Below, piece after piece: positions 1 to 11,896 of a stretch of DNA of 64,000 nucleotides; positions within the stretch are counted from its first letter, which is position 1, and the number at the start of each line of letters is the position of its first letter. Position numbers and translations under genes: made by a program. The stretch is taken from positions 92,914 through 156,913 of the forward strand of contig CAXAMN010014113.1 in NCBI GenBank assembly GCA_963970005.1, written 5' to 3'. The stretch is from Durusdinium trenchii. Lineage: Eukaryota > Sar > Dinophyceae > Suessiales > Symbiodiniaceae. Below the pieces are notes generated by a model that did no database searches, was not told the origin of the DNA, and was given only the letters and a program-made list of their open reading frames with translations.

Positions 1-820
1 ACGAGCATCGCATGGAAAGGTTTTGTCCTTTTCCTATATCAGCACATGTGAGCATTCGTCTGCAGCGGCCAAAGGCAGTGCCCTTTGCGCTGTCGAATCA
101 GCGCTCTCTTTGACGGCCCAGGTAAGCAGACCTGAACAGATTGCGCACGGTGACGGTGTGTCATCATGTTGAGCAAGTTTTGGATGTCTTTCCACTGCTG
201 GTGCGTTCTGATGGGTGTTTTTCACGGACTTTGCTGACCCAGCAGTTCCGTTGTTTGGGGACGGCTTGACTTGGCATAAGGAGCTGATCAGAGTCCACAG
301 AACTACGTGAGCGAACTTGTGCATCTGCCACACCTCTGCTGCACCTTTGTTGGAGCAACTGTTCTCGCTTGTCTTGAATGAAGCCAGGAAGAAGCCATCT
401 TGACATGAGACAATGCCTGCGAACTGCGGCTTCAACCTTGGAAGCTTTTTAGGCTTGGAGCCGGATGAGCCTCTTCTACCCATTAATTATGGAGGCTGCG
501 AGGTGGGTCTTTGTCATGGTGGTCTATCTGTCTACTCAAGCGGTGTCATGGTGTGCGTGCCTGAGCGACTTGCGTTTGGCAAAGGTGCCTGGTTTTGCAT
601 TTTTCCGTTTTGCAGAGACTGGGATTGCCAATTGCCTTCCCCTCTTTTCGAGGGAGCGACCGTAAGCACACGTTGAACACGTGGCTGGTTCCGCAAGCAG
701 GTCCCTTCGCTGCAAAACTGTTACGCGAGACTTGGCCTGAGAAGGATCCTGCAAACGATTCGCTATGATCGAGCCAACCAAATCAGTGGAGGAATCCAGT
801 CCTCTCTTTGTCTTACACTC

Positions 821-907
821 CTGAAAACTAACATGGACCCAGGTCAAATGGCACCCTGAAAGACTATCTTCCTTTCCACACCAGTAGTTTTCAGGGTCCA
901 TGTTAGG
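821..907. repeat. Inverted repeat with swapped halves
   Basis: The segment at 821-840 (ctgaaaactaacatggaccc) and the segment at 886-907 share two blocks in inverted orientation, AGTTTTCAG and GGTCCATGTTAG. The order of the two blocks is exchanged between the arms, so this is not a simple hairpin. It looks like the remnant of a short foldback element. Confidence 0.45.
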
Positions 908-2126
908 TTTTTCAGCGGGGTAACATGTCTTAACTGACAGGTTCATAGCAAAATCTGCAGCTTTCGGCCTGCCTGCAGCGTGGCTTAGGGCCGGGCCTTG
1001 CCTGCAGCCTGGCCCCAGAAAGCAGCACATGTTTGAAAGCCGGATGCCTCTGGAGTTGTTTTTGCTTTTGCGTGACAAGACTCACGTTTGCTGTGGTAAA
1101 GGGTGGCCCTCGACTTTGGTAGAAAGCGCATTCAGAGGCCTAGCTTTCATTTCCAGATTTCTACACGCTGACCTCCGATTCTACATGTGCAAAGCCATGC
1201 ACTTGGGTCACCTTCTGGTGGTGCAATATGATGCTTGCACTGTTTCGATCGCTTCTCGTGCCACTTCTGGCTTCTGCAAGCCATTGATAGGCCAGGTAAA
1301 GAAATTCCGGCCTACAGAGGTGAGGTGCTTTTCTTGTCTAGGGAGGTTAAGAGCTGAAGGGCGGACAGAAAGGAGATTCCAAGGTGCTTGGCTGGTACAA
1401 CACATGTTTCAGACACTGGACTATCTGGACTCACTTTCGCTGCTCAAGTTGACCGACCCGAGACGTGCGGCGACGCGTCGGAGTCGAGACGACTAGGTGA
1501 ACGACTAGGTGAACGGAACGAAAGGAGCGGAAGAAACCCTTGGAGAGGTTTTTGGTTTCATTCCTTTGTTGCCCATCCCATATGTACCACTCTAAGGTCC
1601 TAGTTCAGGTCTCTCAACCTGTCTTGGAATGATGAAACTGAAGGACCGCGAGTCTTAGGTGTTCATCGAGTCGAAGGTGCTGGAACACTTTCCCAAGCTG
1701 GATGTTGGAATGCCACCGTCGATTCAACCAGCGCCTTGTAAGCGGAGATGGCTTGGGTCATAAGGAGGCCTGAAATCTGATAGGCCAGAAGGACATTCGT
1801 GATATCTTTATCATCTTTATCCCTATAGCCCACCTTCGGAGGGGTCAATAAAACCCGTGATTCAGCCCCAACTCATCTAAATCCATCCACATCCCCCCGA
1901 AGCAGCGATTTCTGTCCGCCCAGCCAGTTTCGGCAGCGGTTCGGTGCCTGGCAGTGACGGGTCGACTGGGCGGGTCGGCGCCGTGGCGACGTCGTCGGCG
2001 CGGCGTGTCGGACTTGGCATTGGACGCTGTGGAGTGCCAGCGCCATTTAGTTCCATTCTGTTTGAACTTCCTTATGAAGTCCGTGCAGTCTGTAGTTCTT
2101 GCTCTCAATCCCGAGAATGTCTCAAG

Positions 2127-2302
2127 AACTTCCAACGTCAAGTGTAACTTAGCCAATGAGAAACGTCGAAGTTAAACTTGTACACCTCAGTGCGTCTAAG
2201 TTTTACTCATGTTAGTTGTCTTAAACAGAACAGATTCCGCAGAACGACGAAGTTTAACCTGGTTAAACATAGACAGAAACAACGTCGAAGTTAAACTTAG
2301 CC
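2127..2302. repeat. Short dispersed repeat, acgtcgaagttaaactt type
   Basis: The word acgtcgaagttaaactt occurs at about 2,163-2,180 and again at about 2,282-2,298. Degenerate relatives are at about 2,127-2,150 (acgtcaagtgtaactta) and 2,243-2,262 (acgacgaagtttaacc). The spacing is irregular, so this is a decayed repeat cluster rather than a clean tandem array. Confidence 0.4.
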
Positions 2303-5300
2303 TTTGAAGGTTAGGGTCAAGTACACCGTCTGCCATATCCTCTTGTCAGATCTGAGGCCAGGGGTGAAACCGTCTGCAGTTCATGTCCGAAGAGCTTTCC
2401 CTCCAGTGTGCTACCGGGCGGTACAACCGCTTCACCTTCACCATGTCCTCGGTCGCTGGAACCGCAGCTCCAACGTTTTCGCCCTTCGGAGATGTTGAAC
2501 GGTCTGCCGAAACTCAGGTCGAAGTGCCACTGGGTCCTTTCGGGGGGTCGACTCGGGTCTGGCCAACAGCGAATTGCTTTCGATTTGGGATTCAACTGGA
2601 AGAAGACTTTGTGAGCCAGTGAATGTTTGCGAACCTGAGCTGTGGCGGAGAAGGCAGCTTTTCCATCAGCATGAGTGATGCTTGGCGCATCAATGTAGCG
2701 TCCCTATGATGCTCTGAGTTGCAGGCATTTACCGGGCAAGTTCTGCCATTACAGCCTTTGCAGGTGTCTGCACTTCGTTTGGCGCTTCAGGCGCGTGCCC
2801 CGTGCCGCCACATAAGGGCACCTCGGGATGTGTGGCAGGGGCTTCAGAAACCGCATGGTAAGGCTCACTGAAAAGTAGCTTTGGACCGGGTACCCCCTAA
2901 AAACAGCCTAACTGGGATTTGAGCACAGAGTGATGGGTTTTGCGCTTTGGACATCCATCCCGTCCTTCGGGAGAATGACCATGGTGCTGACTTCGGGATT
3001 GAAACTCTGAGAGCAAGACGATCAGCAAAGCTTCCGAAGCGGGTGGAGTCAGTTTCCCACCCGGTTTCGGTTGCGACGACTCGATATCACCTGGCAGTTG
3101 GTCAGCAGTTACAAGGGAGAATAGGCAGCCCTGAAGAATTTGAGATCACGCTCTTGGGTGGTTTTTCGAGGATGGTTTAGTAAAGAGCGACGTCTAAGAA
3201 TCCAGAAGTGGACTGGCGTCCAGGTGTCCACTCCAACCGATAGACCTTCCAGCCTGCTGATGTGTCCTTTCCAGCTCAACTTTCAGTGCGTCTGTGACTC
3301 AGCTTTGCATGATGTATGTGCTAGGCTCAAGCCTCACATGCCTCGGGTCGATGCTGAATTTTGCAGCTTCACATCTGCTTTGGCAATATCACACGGCTTG
3401 TGCTTTTAGATCTTTTAAGGGTACTCTTAAAGTTTAATAGCTCATTCTCACAACATGTCATTAGAGCCCACAACCTCACCTCACCGTCCTGGAAAGCCCC
3501 CCAGCTTCTTTTGCCACAGTACTTGGGCCCCTTGACATCAGCCCAGCCACATCACAGTTTTTCTCTTTGTATGCAATTGCCTTGAGAATGAAGGGTTTTG
3601 GGAAGAAATGCAAAGGTTTAGATTTGAAGTTCTCCGTTGCAGGCTTCGCTGAGACCACTTTGATGGCCGGTCTGTCGGTGTGCTAGGAAGTCAGAATGGA
3701 GTGTAGAGTTCGGGGCCGAGCTTTTCTTGAGGGGAGCATTTGGCTTCATCTCAAGCCAGATGAAGCTTGGAGACTGTAAAGTCGACTTGATTTGCAAGAC
3801 TTGGTTGTCGCGTGCACACCTGAGAATTCAGGACAATGCCAGATCCGCCGGGTGTCACTCACACCAAATTGGGGTCGACAGGCGTGTTGTATCCCCCTTT
3901 TCGATTCTAATGCACTTCCAAATGTGAGACCCCTGCACAATCTTTCTGGGTGGGATGACCTACCTTAAGCACAGTCATACCCCTGCACTTCGTTCCGCAA
4001 TTCCTCACCAGACTCATCAGAGAATGAGCCCTTCCCCAGTTTTCGGTGCCTTCCACTCACCTGTGAGCTTTTCAGACCCCGGTATCCATTGCAGCGAGAA
4101 AAAACGGGCGTTTAAGCCATCCATTCGCCACAGAGCATTCGATGCTTCGGCAGGGCCAAGGAGGTCACTTGAAGAACACCCTCCTCGGGTTTTCCACCGT
4201 CCGGACGTTCGGGCGCCTGGAATGCACGCTGTGAAGGATAGGGTACACTTTCAACCCAGTGTTACAAGGACATATGCAAATACACCCAACTGTGCGATTC
4301 TTAGCTCTTCCTTTCAGGCTACAGGGGAATGCAACATAGGACAGGGCCCAGGCGGCCCAGTGCTTGCAGCGATCCTGTGACCTTGTGCGGCGCCGCGCAG
4401 TCCAAGCTCGGATGCTGTGACACTCCATGCGTATGTCCATTTGGGGATCCTTTTTCACAACGGGCGAAGCATCTAGTCGTAGCAAAGGGAGGCGTGTTTT
4501 TGCAATACCCTCATCTTGAGACAGACTGCAAAGCTCACTCAGTGCGTTTGCGACCTGGTTCACCTTTGGTGTTTCGATCTTCGGCAAAGCATCCCGCGAT
4601 CTTCGAAAGGTGACATCTGTTGTTTGAAAAGCGGAGGAACTGAGTTTAGGCTCCGGAGTCCAACATGGAAAACTCCAACGTTCGGGGGGTGAAAGAGACT
4701 CCCAACTCCATGTCCTGTGATCTCTTCTTTTTGCTTTGAAGGCCCCGTCGTTGGATTCGCCTTTTGCCCACGGAATTTGTTGCAAGCTGAAGTTGAGACA
4801 TGGATGCCGAAAGAGGCGCAGCTGTGCGGGGTTCGGTTCATGGTTCATGGGTGCCATGGTTCATGGGAGCCACAAATGGAGCAATCGAGCCCCGTCCAGC
4901 AGTCCCTAGCGCCCCTTTTTTGATGTGTTCTTCCTTTGAGCGATCCACGGTGGCATGGCATGACCAACAGACAGTGTCTGGGACGTGATATTGAAAAAAA
5001 CAGACCCTTACAGTAAAGGGGCGCAAGGTTTTTCTCACGAAAGAGGATTCAAGTCTCGTCTTGGAGTTCCCACACCAATCCGTGGGTCGGGACTCAGTGT
5101 TTGAGAGCTCCAGGCGAATGGGGAATGGATCCAGAAATGCCATGGGGAATGGGTCCCCGAATCTTTGCGAACTTCTTTTTGCTCCACACTGCGTTGGTAC
5201 GACTGACATGGGGACAGTGCCACTGACTTGCAGGGCAGTGGCGTCAGGCTCCCAGAACCCAAATCCACATCAAGGCGACTGGAGCCACGGTCGTGCAGAG

Positions 5301-5510
5301 CATGTTGATAAATATCCCTCCCCACTTTGGATGCACTCACTTGCGGGCATGGTACGCATCCACACAAACCCTTGTCATGTATGAAGTGACCTTCAACAAC
5401 TAGTTAACTACACCCGAAACAGGAGTATCACCCCCCCAAATTGGAGGGTAAAACCATGTAAAACCTCTTCAACAATGGGGGGGGCGGATGGTTTTATTCA
5501 AGTCTTCCAG

Positions 5511-7486
5511 GTCTCCCCTCCCGGTCGGCTCTTCGCCCTCCCGCCGTGCCGCCAAAGGTCGGGTGATCGGGCCCTTGGTGGGTGAAGTGCTGGGTGCCTG
5601 TGATGCGCGGCTGGAGGGCGAAGAGCCAGGTCTGGTGATCTATGTGGTGGAGGTGGGACCTTCCGGAAGCTAGCTAGCTAGCTGGGTGTGGGTGAATAGG
5701 CTCGAAGCGGAAGGCCAGCTCAAAACCTGGGTTTCGCCCTTGTGGGTGGTTACTGTAATCGTTCTAAATAGATTCTTTTTTGGTTCAAGGGGAAGTTGAG
5801 AGGGGGCTCAAGTTCATGGGATCTTGGAAGGGGCGTTGACCTGGGATATGAGGACAACCGGTGTTGGGTGGAGAATGTCGGAGAATCCAATTTGCTAATG
5901 AAAAGAGATTCATTGATGTTGAATGTTCTTTTGACCGAGAATTGGGACTTCTTGTGAAGAGTTTGGGGATGCTTGCAATTTAAAACTGCTCATGCATGCA
6001 GACTGAACATCTTCATTCACCCTGTTCCTTGAAAACACTTGAATCACTTGATCCATCTGACTTTGGATGCAACTGCCAACAAAGTTTCTGGATTTCTGAT
6101 GGAGAATGATCTTCCTCTATGTGAGGGCAGTAGTTCTTCAGAGGCAACACATGCATGCCTTCAGGGCAAGTGGTTCTTCGCTGGGACACCAGACACCGCT
6201 CCAATGACTCAACGACCCATTCTTTCTGATCGCTGCTGATCCTTGAGAATGTGCCAACATGTTGTATGCCCCGTTGATGCTCTTCGCAAAGAAGCGTGAC
6301 TGGCAGACAGACTCCCTGTTTGCGACTTCGTGCACGAAGTCGCATGTCGAAGTCGCAGTGGCACACGACACTGGGATAGGTGGGGACCCTAGAAATTCAT
6401 CTCCATTTCGAGAGCCCTTTTCGCAGCTTGTGCCCCCAAGTTCCTCTTCCTTGAGCTGCGCCTACCAACGAATCGGTCTGGGCCACGGATGCGATTTGGG
6501 TCGAACAGCCCACGGGGTGACGTGACCGAAGGACCTTTCTCTCAGTCCCTCGACTCCCCTGACCGGGTCTCCGGTGCGCCCGGCCCGGACTCCCTTTCCA
6601 GTTGACCAAGAACACCTCTGCATGGAGCAAGAACGCATATTTCTGGATCATCTTGCCATCCAATCCTTTTATTGAAACAATCCGAATCCTTTGATTGGCC
6701 ATCTCGTCCGCCCTCCGCGTTCCTTGACTCCGCCCTGGCCCTGGTGCTGCCTCCATCCGCCAGGCAGCCTCCTTGGTCTGCCTCCAGGCGGCGCTCGAGG
6801 CCACCGCGCCAGTCGCTCCGTGGCCAAGCTGGGGGGCTTCGTTGCAGCTGGAGCTGTGGGAGGTGGGGCGAACGGAGAGCCGAGAGCGGATGGATTGGGA
6901 ACTTGGGGCCATTGTTTGTTCCTTTTTGTTTGGTTCCCTCAGTTCTCTCTCTATTTTTGTTCAAGCCTTGTCTAGATTCTAGATGTGTTTTTTTTTCCGT
7001 TTGGGGGGCCAAGTCTGAGGAGATTTGGTCCGTGTGCACCAAAAAGCGCTCGTGGATGTCAGAGACTGCCCGCCTTTAGCGTTTGGGCGCGAGGACCATC
7101 AGCGTTGTGTTAGCGTCTGGTTCACAGCGAGTTCCAAACCCAGCTGTTTGCTGTTTGATGGTTCGTCATCCACCATTGGAAGACCTTCGATCACCTCTCG
7201 AAAGGCTCCTTTGTGCTGACCCCCGCCAACCTCCCGCTCAAAAAGCATCCATATTTGGTACCCCGCCAACCTGACCAACATGGAACCCATATGAAACTTG
7301 ACCCCAAATGGTTCCGACCATGTTCCGTGGGGGCCTTGGGGTTCCACGTACGTCGCTGGGTGTGGTGCCGTACTGAAGCGACCTGGACGGTCTGAACCGA
7401 CCGTCTCCGCAGCTTCCAGGTGGAAGGGCAGCTCTCCCTGTCCCTCCGACCGCGAGAGGCACGACGATGTCGTCGCGAAGACGGAG
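5511..7486 (+). CDS. Unidentified multi-exon gene, three phased exons (partial)
   Basis: Three plus-strand exons join without a phase conflict. Exon 5511-5652 follows the acceptor gtcttccag and gives 47 codons including GRVIGPLVGEVLGACDARLE, then donor GAG|GTGGGA. Exon 6764-6862 follows ccgccag and gives 33 codons including AASLVCLQAALEATAPVAPW, then GAG|GTGGGG. Exon 7420-7486 follows gcttccag and starts VEGQLSLSLRPREARRC. The first exon has hydrophobic strands separated by acidic turns. I do not recognise the family. The true start, end and any exons in between are unresolved; the segment at 8,018-8,133 after a strong polypyrimidine acceptor, and exon 9599-9717, may belong to the same gene. 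Confidence 0.45.
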
Positions 7487-8017
7487 GTCGGTCATGGCCA
7501 TGGACATGGCGGCGGCGGTGAAGGGATGTGAATGGTGCTTTATGACGGGTAGTTGTTGGGAGAGTAGGATCTTTTTGAAGCTATTCGCCTGTATTCGGGC
7601 GGAATTTGCACGCGAAAGGTCCGTTGAGCAGGGCGACTATTCCTGACAGTGGGACGAGTGGTTTGAGTGCCTACTACATTGGTCTGAGGTTGGCTAAGAC
7701 ATGCTAAGACTAAGGGAGGGAACAGAAGCAACGGGACCGACATTCTATCTACTTGGTGACCAGTCCAAAAATATGTCTCAATATAGTAAATAGCCCTCTC
7801 AAGCGACATGGTCACAGGATTGGACCGACCGAGGGCCCCGACCATTCGGATGGTATAGCGAACTTGACGGCCCGTGGTCGGTACGTGGTGTCAGGGAGCG
7901 GGTGGGAGGCAGGAGCGATGCAGTTCTTTCTCAAACAATTCTTTTTTCCACTGGTTTTGCTTGGGGGGATTTTTCGTTTCTCTGTTGGTGATTCTTTTTT
8001 CCGCCGCTTTCCTTCAG

Positions 8018-8133
8018 CATCGCCACATGTCATGCAAGAAAGACCCACCCAAATTTTGTCCAAAAGAACGGCCGAAACCTTCGGACTCGCAGATTCGCCA
8101 GTTCCGCGCCCCGAGCTTGGCGACCGAAGGGTT
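8018..8133 (+). CDS. Possible exon, frame ambiguous
   Basis: A strong polypyrimidine tract and AG (ccgctttccttcag) precede this stretch and a GT donor (GAAGG|GTTTGA) follows. Two plus frames are open: one starts HRHMSCKKDPPKFCPKERPK, the other (phase 1) reads SPHVMQERPTQILSKRTAET. Neither is recognisable, and codon usage does not decide between them. It lies in line with the plus-strand exons on either side. Confidence 0.3.
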
Positions 8134-8753
8134 TGACTCGCGTTTGGCTTTGGCCTTGTGGGTGACCAAAAATGGTCCCCCAAGCAGCGAACAGGTAAAG
8201 AACTGATTCGTGGTTAACCTGGGGGTGCTCATCCCAGGTTGAGATACCTCTTTTCGGATGGTCGTTGAAACAAGTGTATATTTGTATATATATATATTAC
8301 ATTCATGAGGGTGCTGAAGCGTTGGGGATAGAAGTGGAGGATGGTGGAGTATGCCATGCTAGGACCATATGCGTCAAGAAACTCAAAAGCTAGTATTGAC
8401 AGAGGCTGTCAGAAAGATTGCTTTTATCTTTGAGCATGGGCAGCTTTTTACATATGATTAGTTTTGCATTGGCGTTGCGTAAGGCTTTGCCGTGGTCATC
8501 CGGGCTCTGTCTTTGCCAGGAGCTCGACTGGACATGCTCCACTGCGCGGGCGCAGATCCCGCCCTCCGCGCCGCTTCCATACCTGCCATTCCGCCAGCGC
8601 TGGCACATGGAGATGGCAAACGGATGAAAATGTGGTGCTGTGAAGAGGGAGAGTTTAGGACAGCAGCCGTTGTCATCCGCTTGGCTTTGAGATGCTTTGA
8701 GTTGGGCAAGTTTGGCAAGTTTGGGTTGGTCACTGGGTGTGCCACCGGAAGAC

Positions 8754-8903
8754 CTCAGGTTGTTGTAAAAGGGCGATTCGCGGAAGACTGGCTTCCGCAT
8801 CCAAAGTCCGTTTGAGCTCCGTTTCCTCCGTCATCAATGCATCGGCCATGTTAGACAGACACGTTTCGTCCGCCTGGCGCAGAAATGCGCCCTTCAGCTC
8901 CTT
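8754..8903 (-). CDS. Exon of an unidentified minus-strand gene
   Basis: On the minus strand this stretch starts after the acceptor tgcaccaag and ends at CCTGAG|GTCTTC. It encodes exactly 50 codons, phase 0 to phase 0, starting KELKGAFLRQADETCLSNMA and continuing with ADALMTEETELKRTL. The predicted product is a charged amphipathic helix with codon choice like the other exons of the window. It could start further upstream at about 8,968, where the frame stays open. No relative is recognised. It is antisense to the neighbouring plus-strand exons, so it is either a nested gene or those exons do not form one gene. Confidence 0.5.
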
Positions 8904-9196
8904 CTTGGTGCAGACAGATGCTACGAAACAGCTGGAAGAAAGAACGTGTGCCTGCCATGTTGCCTGCAAATTCTGGATGGTTTTCTTCTGGAGGGTTCTT
9001 GAGATGTTGATATTTGTGATATCAGTGGGGTTTCCAAGCGTATGTGCAAGTGGATTTGACCTGCATTCGCTCCCATCTGGATCAGATAAACTCTTCAGAC
9101 ACCAAACAAAAACACGAGATCAGAAGTGCCCCCAACGAGTGGGACCCTCATCCAACATCTCTCACCCCGTCTCCATCCCAACATCTCTCTCACGCT

Positions 9197-9300
9197 AGTA
9201 GGTTGGAGGCCATTGCTCTTAGGTTGGAAGCCATTGCTATTATTAGGACTGCATTTCTATTAGCTTGGAAGCCATTGCTCTTAGGTTGGAGGCCATCGCC
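9197..9300. repeat. Minisatellite, ttaggttggaggccattgct units
   Basis: Four imperfect copies of a unit ending in ttggaagccattgct or ttggaggccattgct follow one another at about 9,200-9,296, partly separated by an unrelated tattaggactgcatttct segment. It lies upstream of the possible exon at 9,326. Confidence 0.6.
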
Positions 9301-9598
9301 ACTCCTTTTCTTCTTCACTTGTGAGGCGACTTGTGAACGAAAGGCGCCCCACGCCATGGACCGCCACCCCAACCGGCGGCCAAGTGCCGCGCGATGAACG
9401 CCTCAGTGGATGGACCTGTGGAGAACTTGGGCCGCAGAGTGAAGACACATTCAACTCCTGGGGGAAAAGAAACTCCAGTGGTGTTTTTTTTTGGGATTCA
9501 TTTCTGGGATCTAGAACCATGTTCTTTCCTTGGTGCTTTCATGACTCTTTTTGGGTTTCTGGTTTCTGGTTTCGAACCGGCGACCCTCCAAAACTGAG

Positions 9599-9717
9599 GG
9601 TGCCAGTGACGCCCGTCGTCCCATCCATACCCGTCCTGTGGGCGCCCTTCCTGGCGACGATCTGCTTGGCTGCGGCGATGGACGTGTGCTACGTCAGCCG
9701 GGGCAGCCGGGAGAACT
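9599..9717 (+). CDS. Exon with one predicted membrane segment, unidentified
   Basis: Acceptor aaactgag and donor GAGAACT|GTCATT enclose 39 codons in an open frame with very high G/C at third positions. The product contains the hydrophobic run IPVLWAPFLATICLAAAMDV followed by CYVSRGSREN, so it probably holds one transmembrane helix. A possible upstream exon lies at 9,326-9,383. The gene is not recognised; by strand and position it may be the 3' part of the gene that starts near 5.5 kb. Confidence 0.45.
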
Positions 9718-9896
9718 GTCATTTGCCATCATATGCGAGGCAGATCGGGAGCCGGGCACTGTGCTTTTTTAAGATGTATGTATACATGTTTATGTATTAC
9801 ATACACATACACAAATACAGAAGGGGTGGCCATGGGGCCTGGGTTTTGGTTTTCCATAAATGTTCATAAATATTAGGTAAATGCATCAGTGCCACA

Positions 9897-10280
9897 ATCA
9901 AAACCAAAAAACACTGATAAATATGCATAATAAAAACCAAAAAAGAACTAAAAAAGCCTTAAGAAAACAAAAAACAAAAAAAACAATTCTGGGAGACTTT
10001 TGGCTGGACCCCCCAAAATCAGAAAAAAACAAAAAACCAAAAAAACCTTGGGAAAACCAAAAAAACCAAAAAAACCAAAAAAACCAATTCTCAGAGACTC
10101 TTGGCTGGACCCCCTTGTCCTCAAGACTTCCTCAGAATTGTGTTTTTTTGTTTTTTTAGGTTTTTTTGGTTTTCCCAAGGTTTTTTTGGTTTTCTGATTC
10201 TTCTGATTTTGGGGGGTCCAAGCAAGAGTCTCTCAGAATGTTTTTTTTGGTTTTTTGTTTTCTCAAGGTTTTTTGGTTTA
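9897..10280. repeat. Foldback element rich in ccaaaaaaa and its complement
   Basis: Two direct copies of ttctgggagactttggct-like sequence plus GGACCCCC (about 9,985-10,012 and 10,088-10,114) are followed by an inverted copy, GGGGGGTCCAAGCAAGAG and onward (about 10,211-10,238). Between them lie tandem ccaaaaaaa blocks on one side and ggtttttttgg blocks on the other, so the whole unit can fold back. It resembles a non-autonomous inverted-repeat element. Confidence 0.65.
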
Positions 10281-11660
10281 GCATCTGAGCTTACTTCTCA
10301 CCTCAATGCATCTGTTCTTTTTGCTTACATCTGAAGCCGTCTGAGCTCAACACTTCCTTTGTCCTTGTCCAAATCTCCATATACAAGTCTGAGTGCATTA
10401 ACTGCTGACTGGTATCAATGCGGTTGCCACTTGCATTTCCAAACAGCTTGACATGCAGTTGCGAGGACACTCTGTCCTTTACATGAAACGGTTGGAAATC
10501 TTTGCGAGCGTACTTCTGTGCTTGTAGCTCAAGCGTTTACATCTTATTCTGGCGAACTTCTCATTTTAATTTCAATTCCTTTCTAATTCAACTCTCATCC
10601 AATTTCAATTAGGCTATAGTTATAGTTCAATACAAGTTTAGTTAAAATTCGGTTTTGATTCAGTTCTATCTTAGCTCTAACTCAAATCCAATTTAATTCT
10701 ACCTAATTCTATTCTAGCTCTAGCCTATTTAGTTTAAGAAAGCACATGCTACAAAACCCCGTGTTTTACAGTATTTTTTGCCTTGGAAGTGTTGGGAACA
10801 AGACTAAAACTCTTTTTTGAAGTAAATAGTTAGATTTATCTATTGTCAGTAATCACTGGAGATAATATATACATATTAAACATGTTGTATGTACAAGCTT
10901 CTAATTCAAGAGCTTCCCTCTAGATCTCTGGGGATCATCATTATTACAATAAAACTGAATATAAGTTTTCATTTCAAAAGCTTTCCCCTGGATCTCTGGA
11001 AATGGTCATGTCAATTTAAGCATGCTATATATCAATAAATAAGTCTTTCTTTCAAGAGCTTTCCTTTCATGAAAACACATATATACATATATATATATAT
11101 ATGTGGGATATCTACTTTGCCAGAGATCCTGAGGAAAGCTTTGAAAATGCAAGCTCTTGCCCGCAGAAATCTAGAAGAAAGCTTTTAACATACAAGGTTT
11201 CTATATAGTTGTTTAAATCTAAACATGATTATCTGCAGAGATCTATAGAGAATCTTTTATAACATAAAAGCGTCTATATACAATCTTTCCAAATCTAAAT
11301 ATAAGCAGAGATCTAGAGGACAATTGCTAAAACGACCACTTTTATGGCCTGCTTCTTTTCTAATTATCTTGTTCAAAACCATCTGAATGATTGATTGCTG
11401 CTTTCAAAACAATAAAATTACCCTGACTCAGGAATACATAAAGTCTTCTCCAGTTGCAACCAGCACTCTTCCAAAATGAGAGTGGGTCTTAGTCTCAGTC
11501 TTTGTTATCAGGGTGGAAGGTGGGGTGGTGGAGGTGGGCGCTCCGGCGTTGCCATTTCTCCCCCAGATGGCGATGCAATCACTCGCACTGCACAATTTAT
11601 ATGTGCATATTGATATCCAGCTTCAGTGGCACCATTCAATTCAATCCTGACATAAAATTG
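10281..11660. other. AT-rich, low-complexity convergent spacer
   Basis: This stretch is clearly AT-richer than the rest of the window and has no coding signal. It includes drifted tandem words such as ttcaattc and ctaattcta (10,560-10,740), a foldback repeat (10,976-11,144), and a TA run near 11,085-11,103. It lies between plus-strand exons on its left and the 3' end of the minus-strand cluster on its right. Confidence 0.6.
10976..11144. repeat. Inverted repeat around gatctctgg / ccagagatc
   Basis: The left arm caaaagctttcccctggatc (from 10,976) pairs with the right arm ccagagatcctgaggaaagc (from 11,120), with few mismatches over about 25 bp; the loop contains an alternating TA run. Weaker copies of the same word lie outside in the matching orientation: agagcttccctctagatctc near 10,909 on the left, and cagaaatctag, cagagatctatag and cagagatctagag near 11,177, 11,236 and 11,297 on the right. 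The structure is therefore a nested foldback. Confidence 0.55.
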
Positions 11661-11896
11661 AATACTTGGAGGTATTAAATCCATCCTGGCACCATGGAGC
11701 TACAAACCCAAATAAGCTTCAGATCACTGGGCTCAGATCACTGGTCCAAGCCGTTCTGTGTGAGGTAGCGCTTCACCATTGGATGGTCACGGGGGCCCTC
11801 CTTCAGCATCCACCTTGGCAAACATTGTATTTAGGAGATGGTGCAAACAATGTAACTTTGATCCTCTCAACTTGGCGGCTAGTTGATCACCCCCCA

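Larger units (their letters stand above)
1..5510. other. No supported gene; GC-mixed spacer or introns
   Basis: I find no exon here that joins a good AG acceptor, an open frame and a donor to a recognisable protein. Open frames exist on both strands (the longest is minus 4165-4857, 230 codons), but their translations look random and carry no domain. A GC-rich island at about 1,940-2,050 and an open plus frame at 2,383-2,622 could be isolated exons, but frame and strand are ambiguous. The stretch contains small repeats (821-907 and 2,127-2,302, listed separately). Confidence 0.4.

Noticed and set aside
1029-1496. Plus-strand ORF of 155 codons
   Set aside because: No recognisable protein, no splice context, and composition like the non-coding flanks.
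4165-4857. Minus-strand ORF of 230 codons, the longest in the first 12 kb
   Set aside because: The translation has no domain, no periodic hydrophobicity and skewed Arg/Ser/Pro content typical of a random open frame; the opposite strand is open over parts of it as well.
9540-9610. tRNA gene suggested by a GGTTTCGAACC-like word
   Set aside because: No acceptor stem, D-arm or anticodon arm can be drawn around it on either strand.
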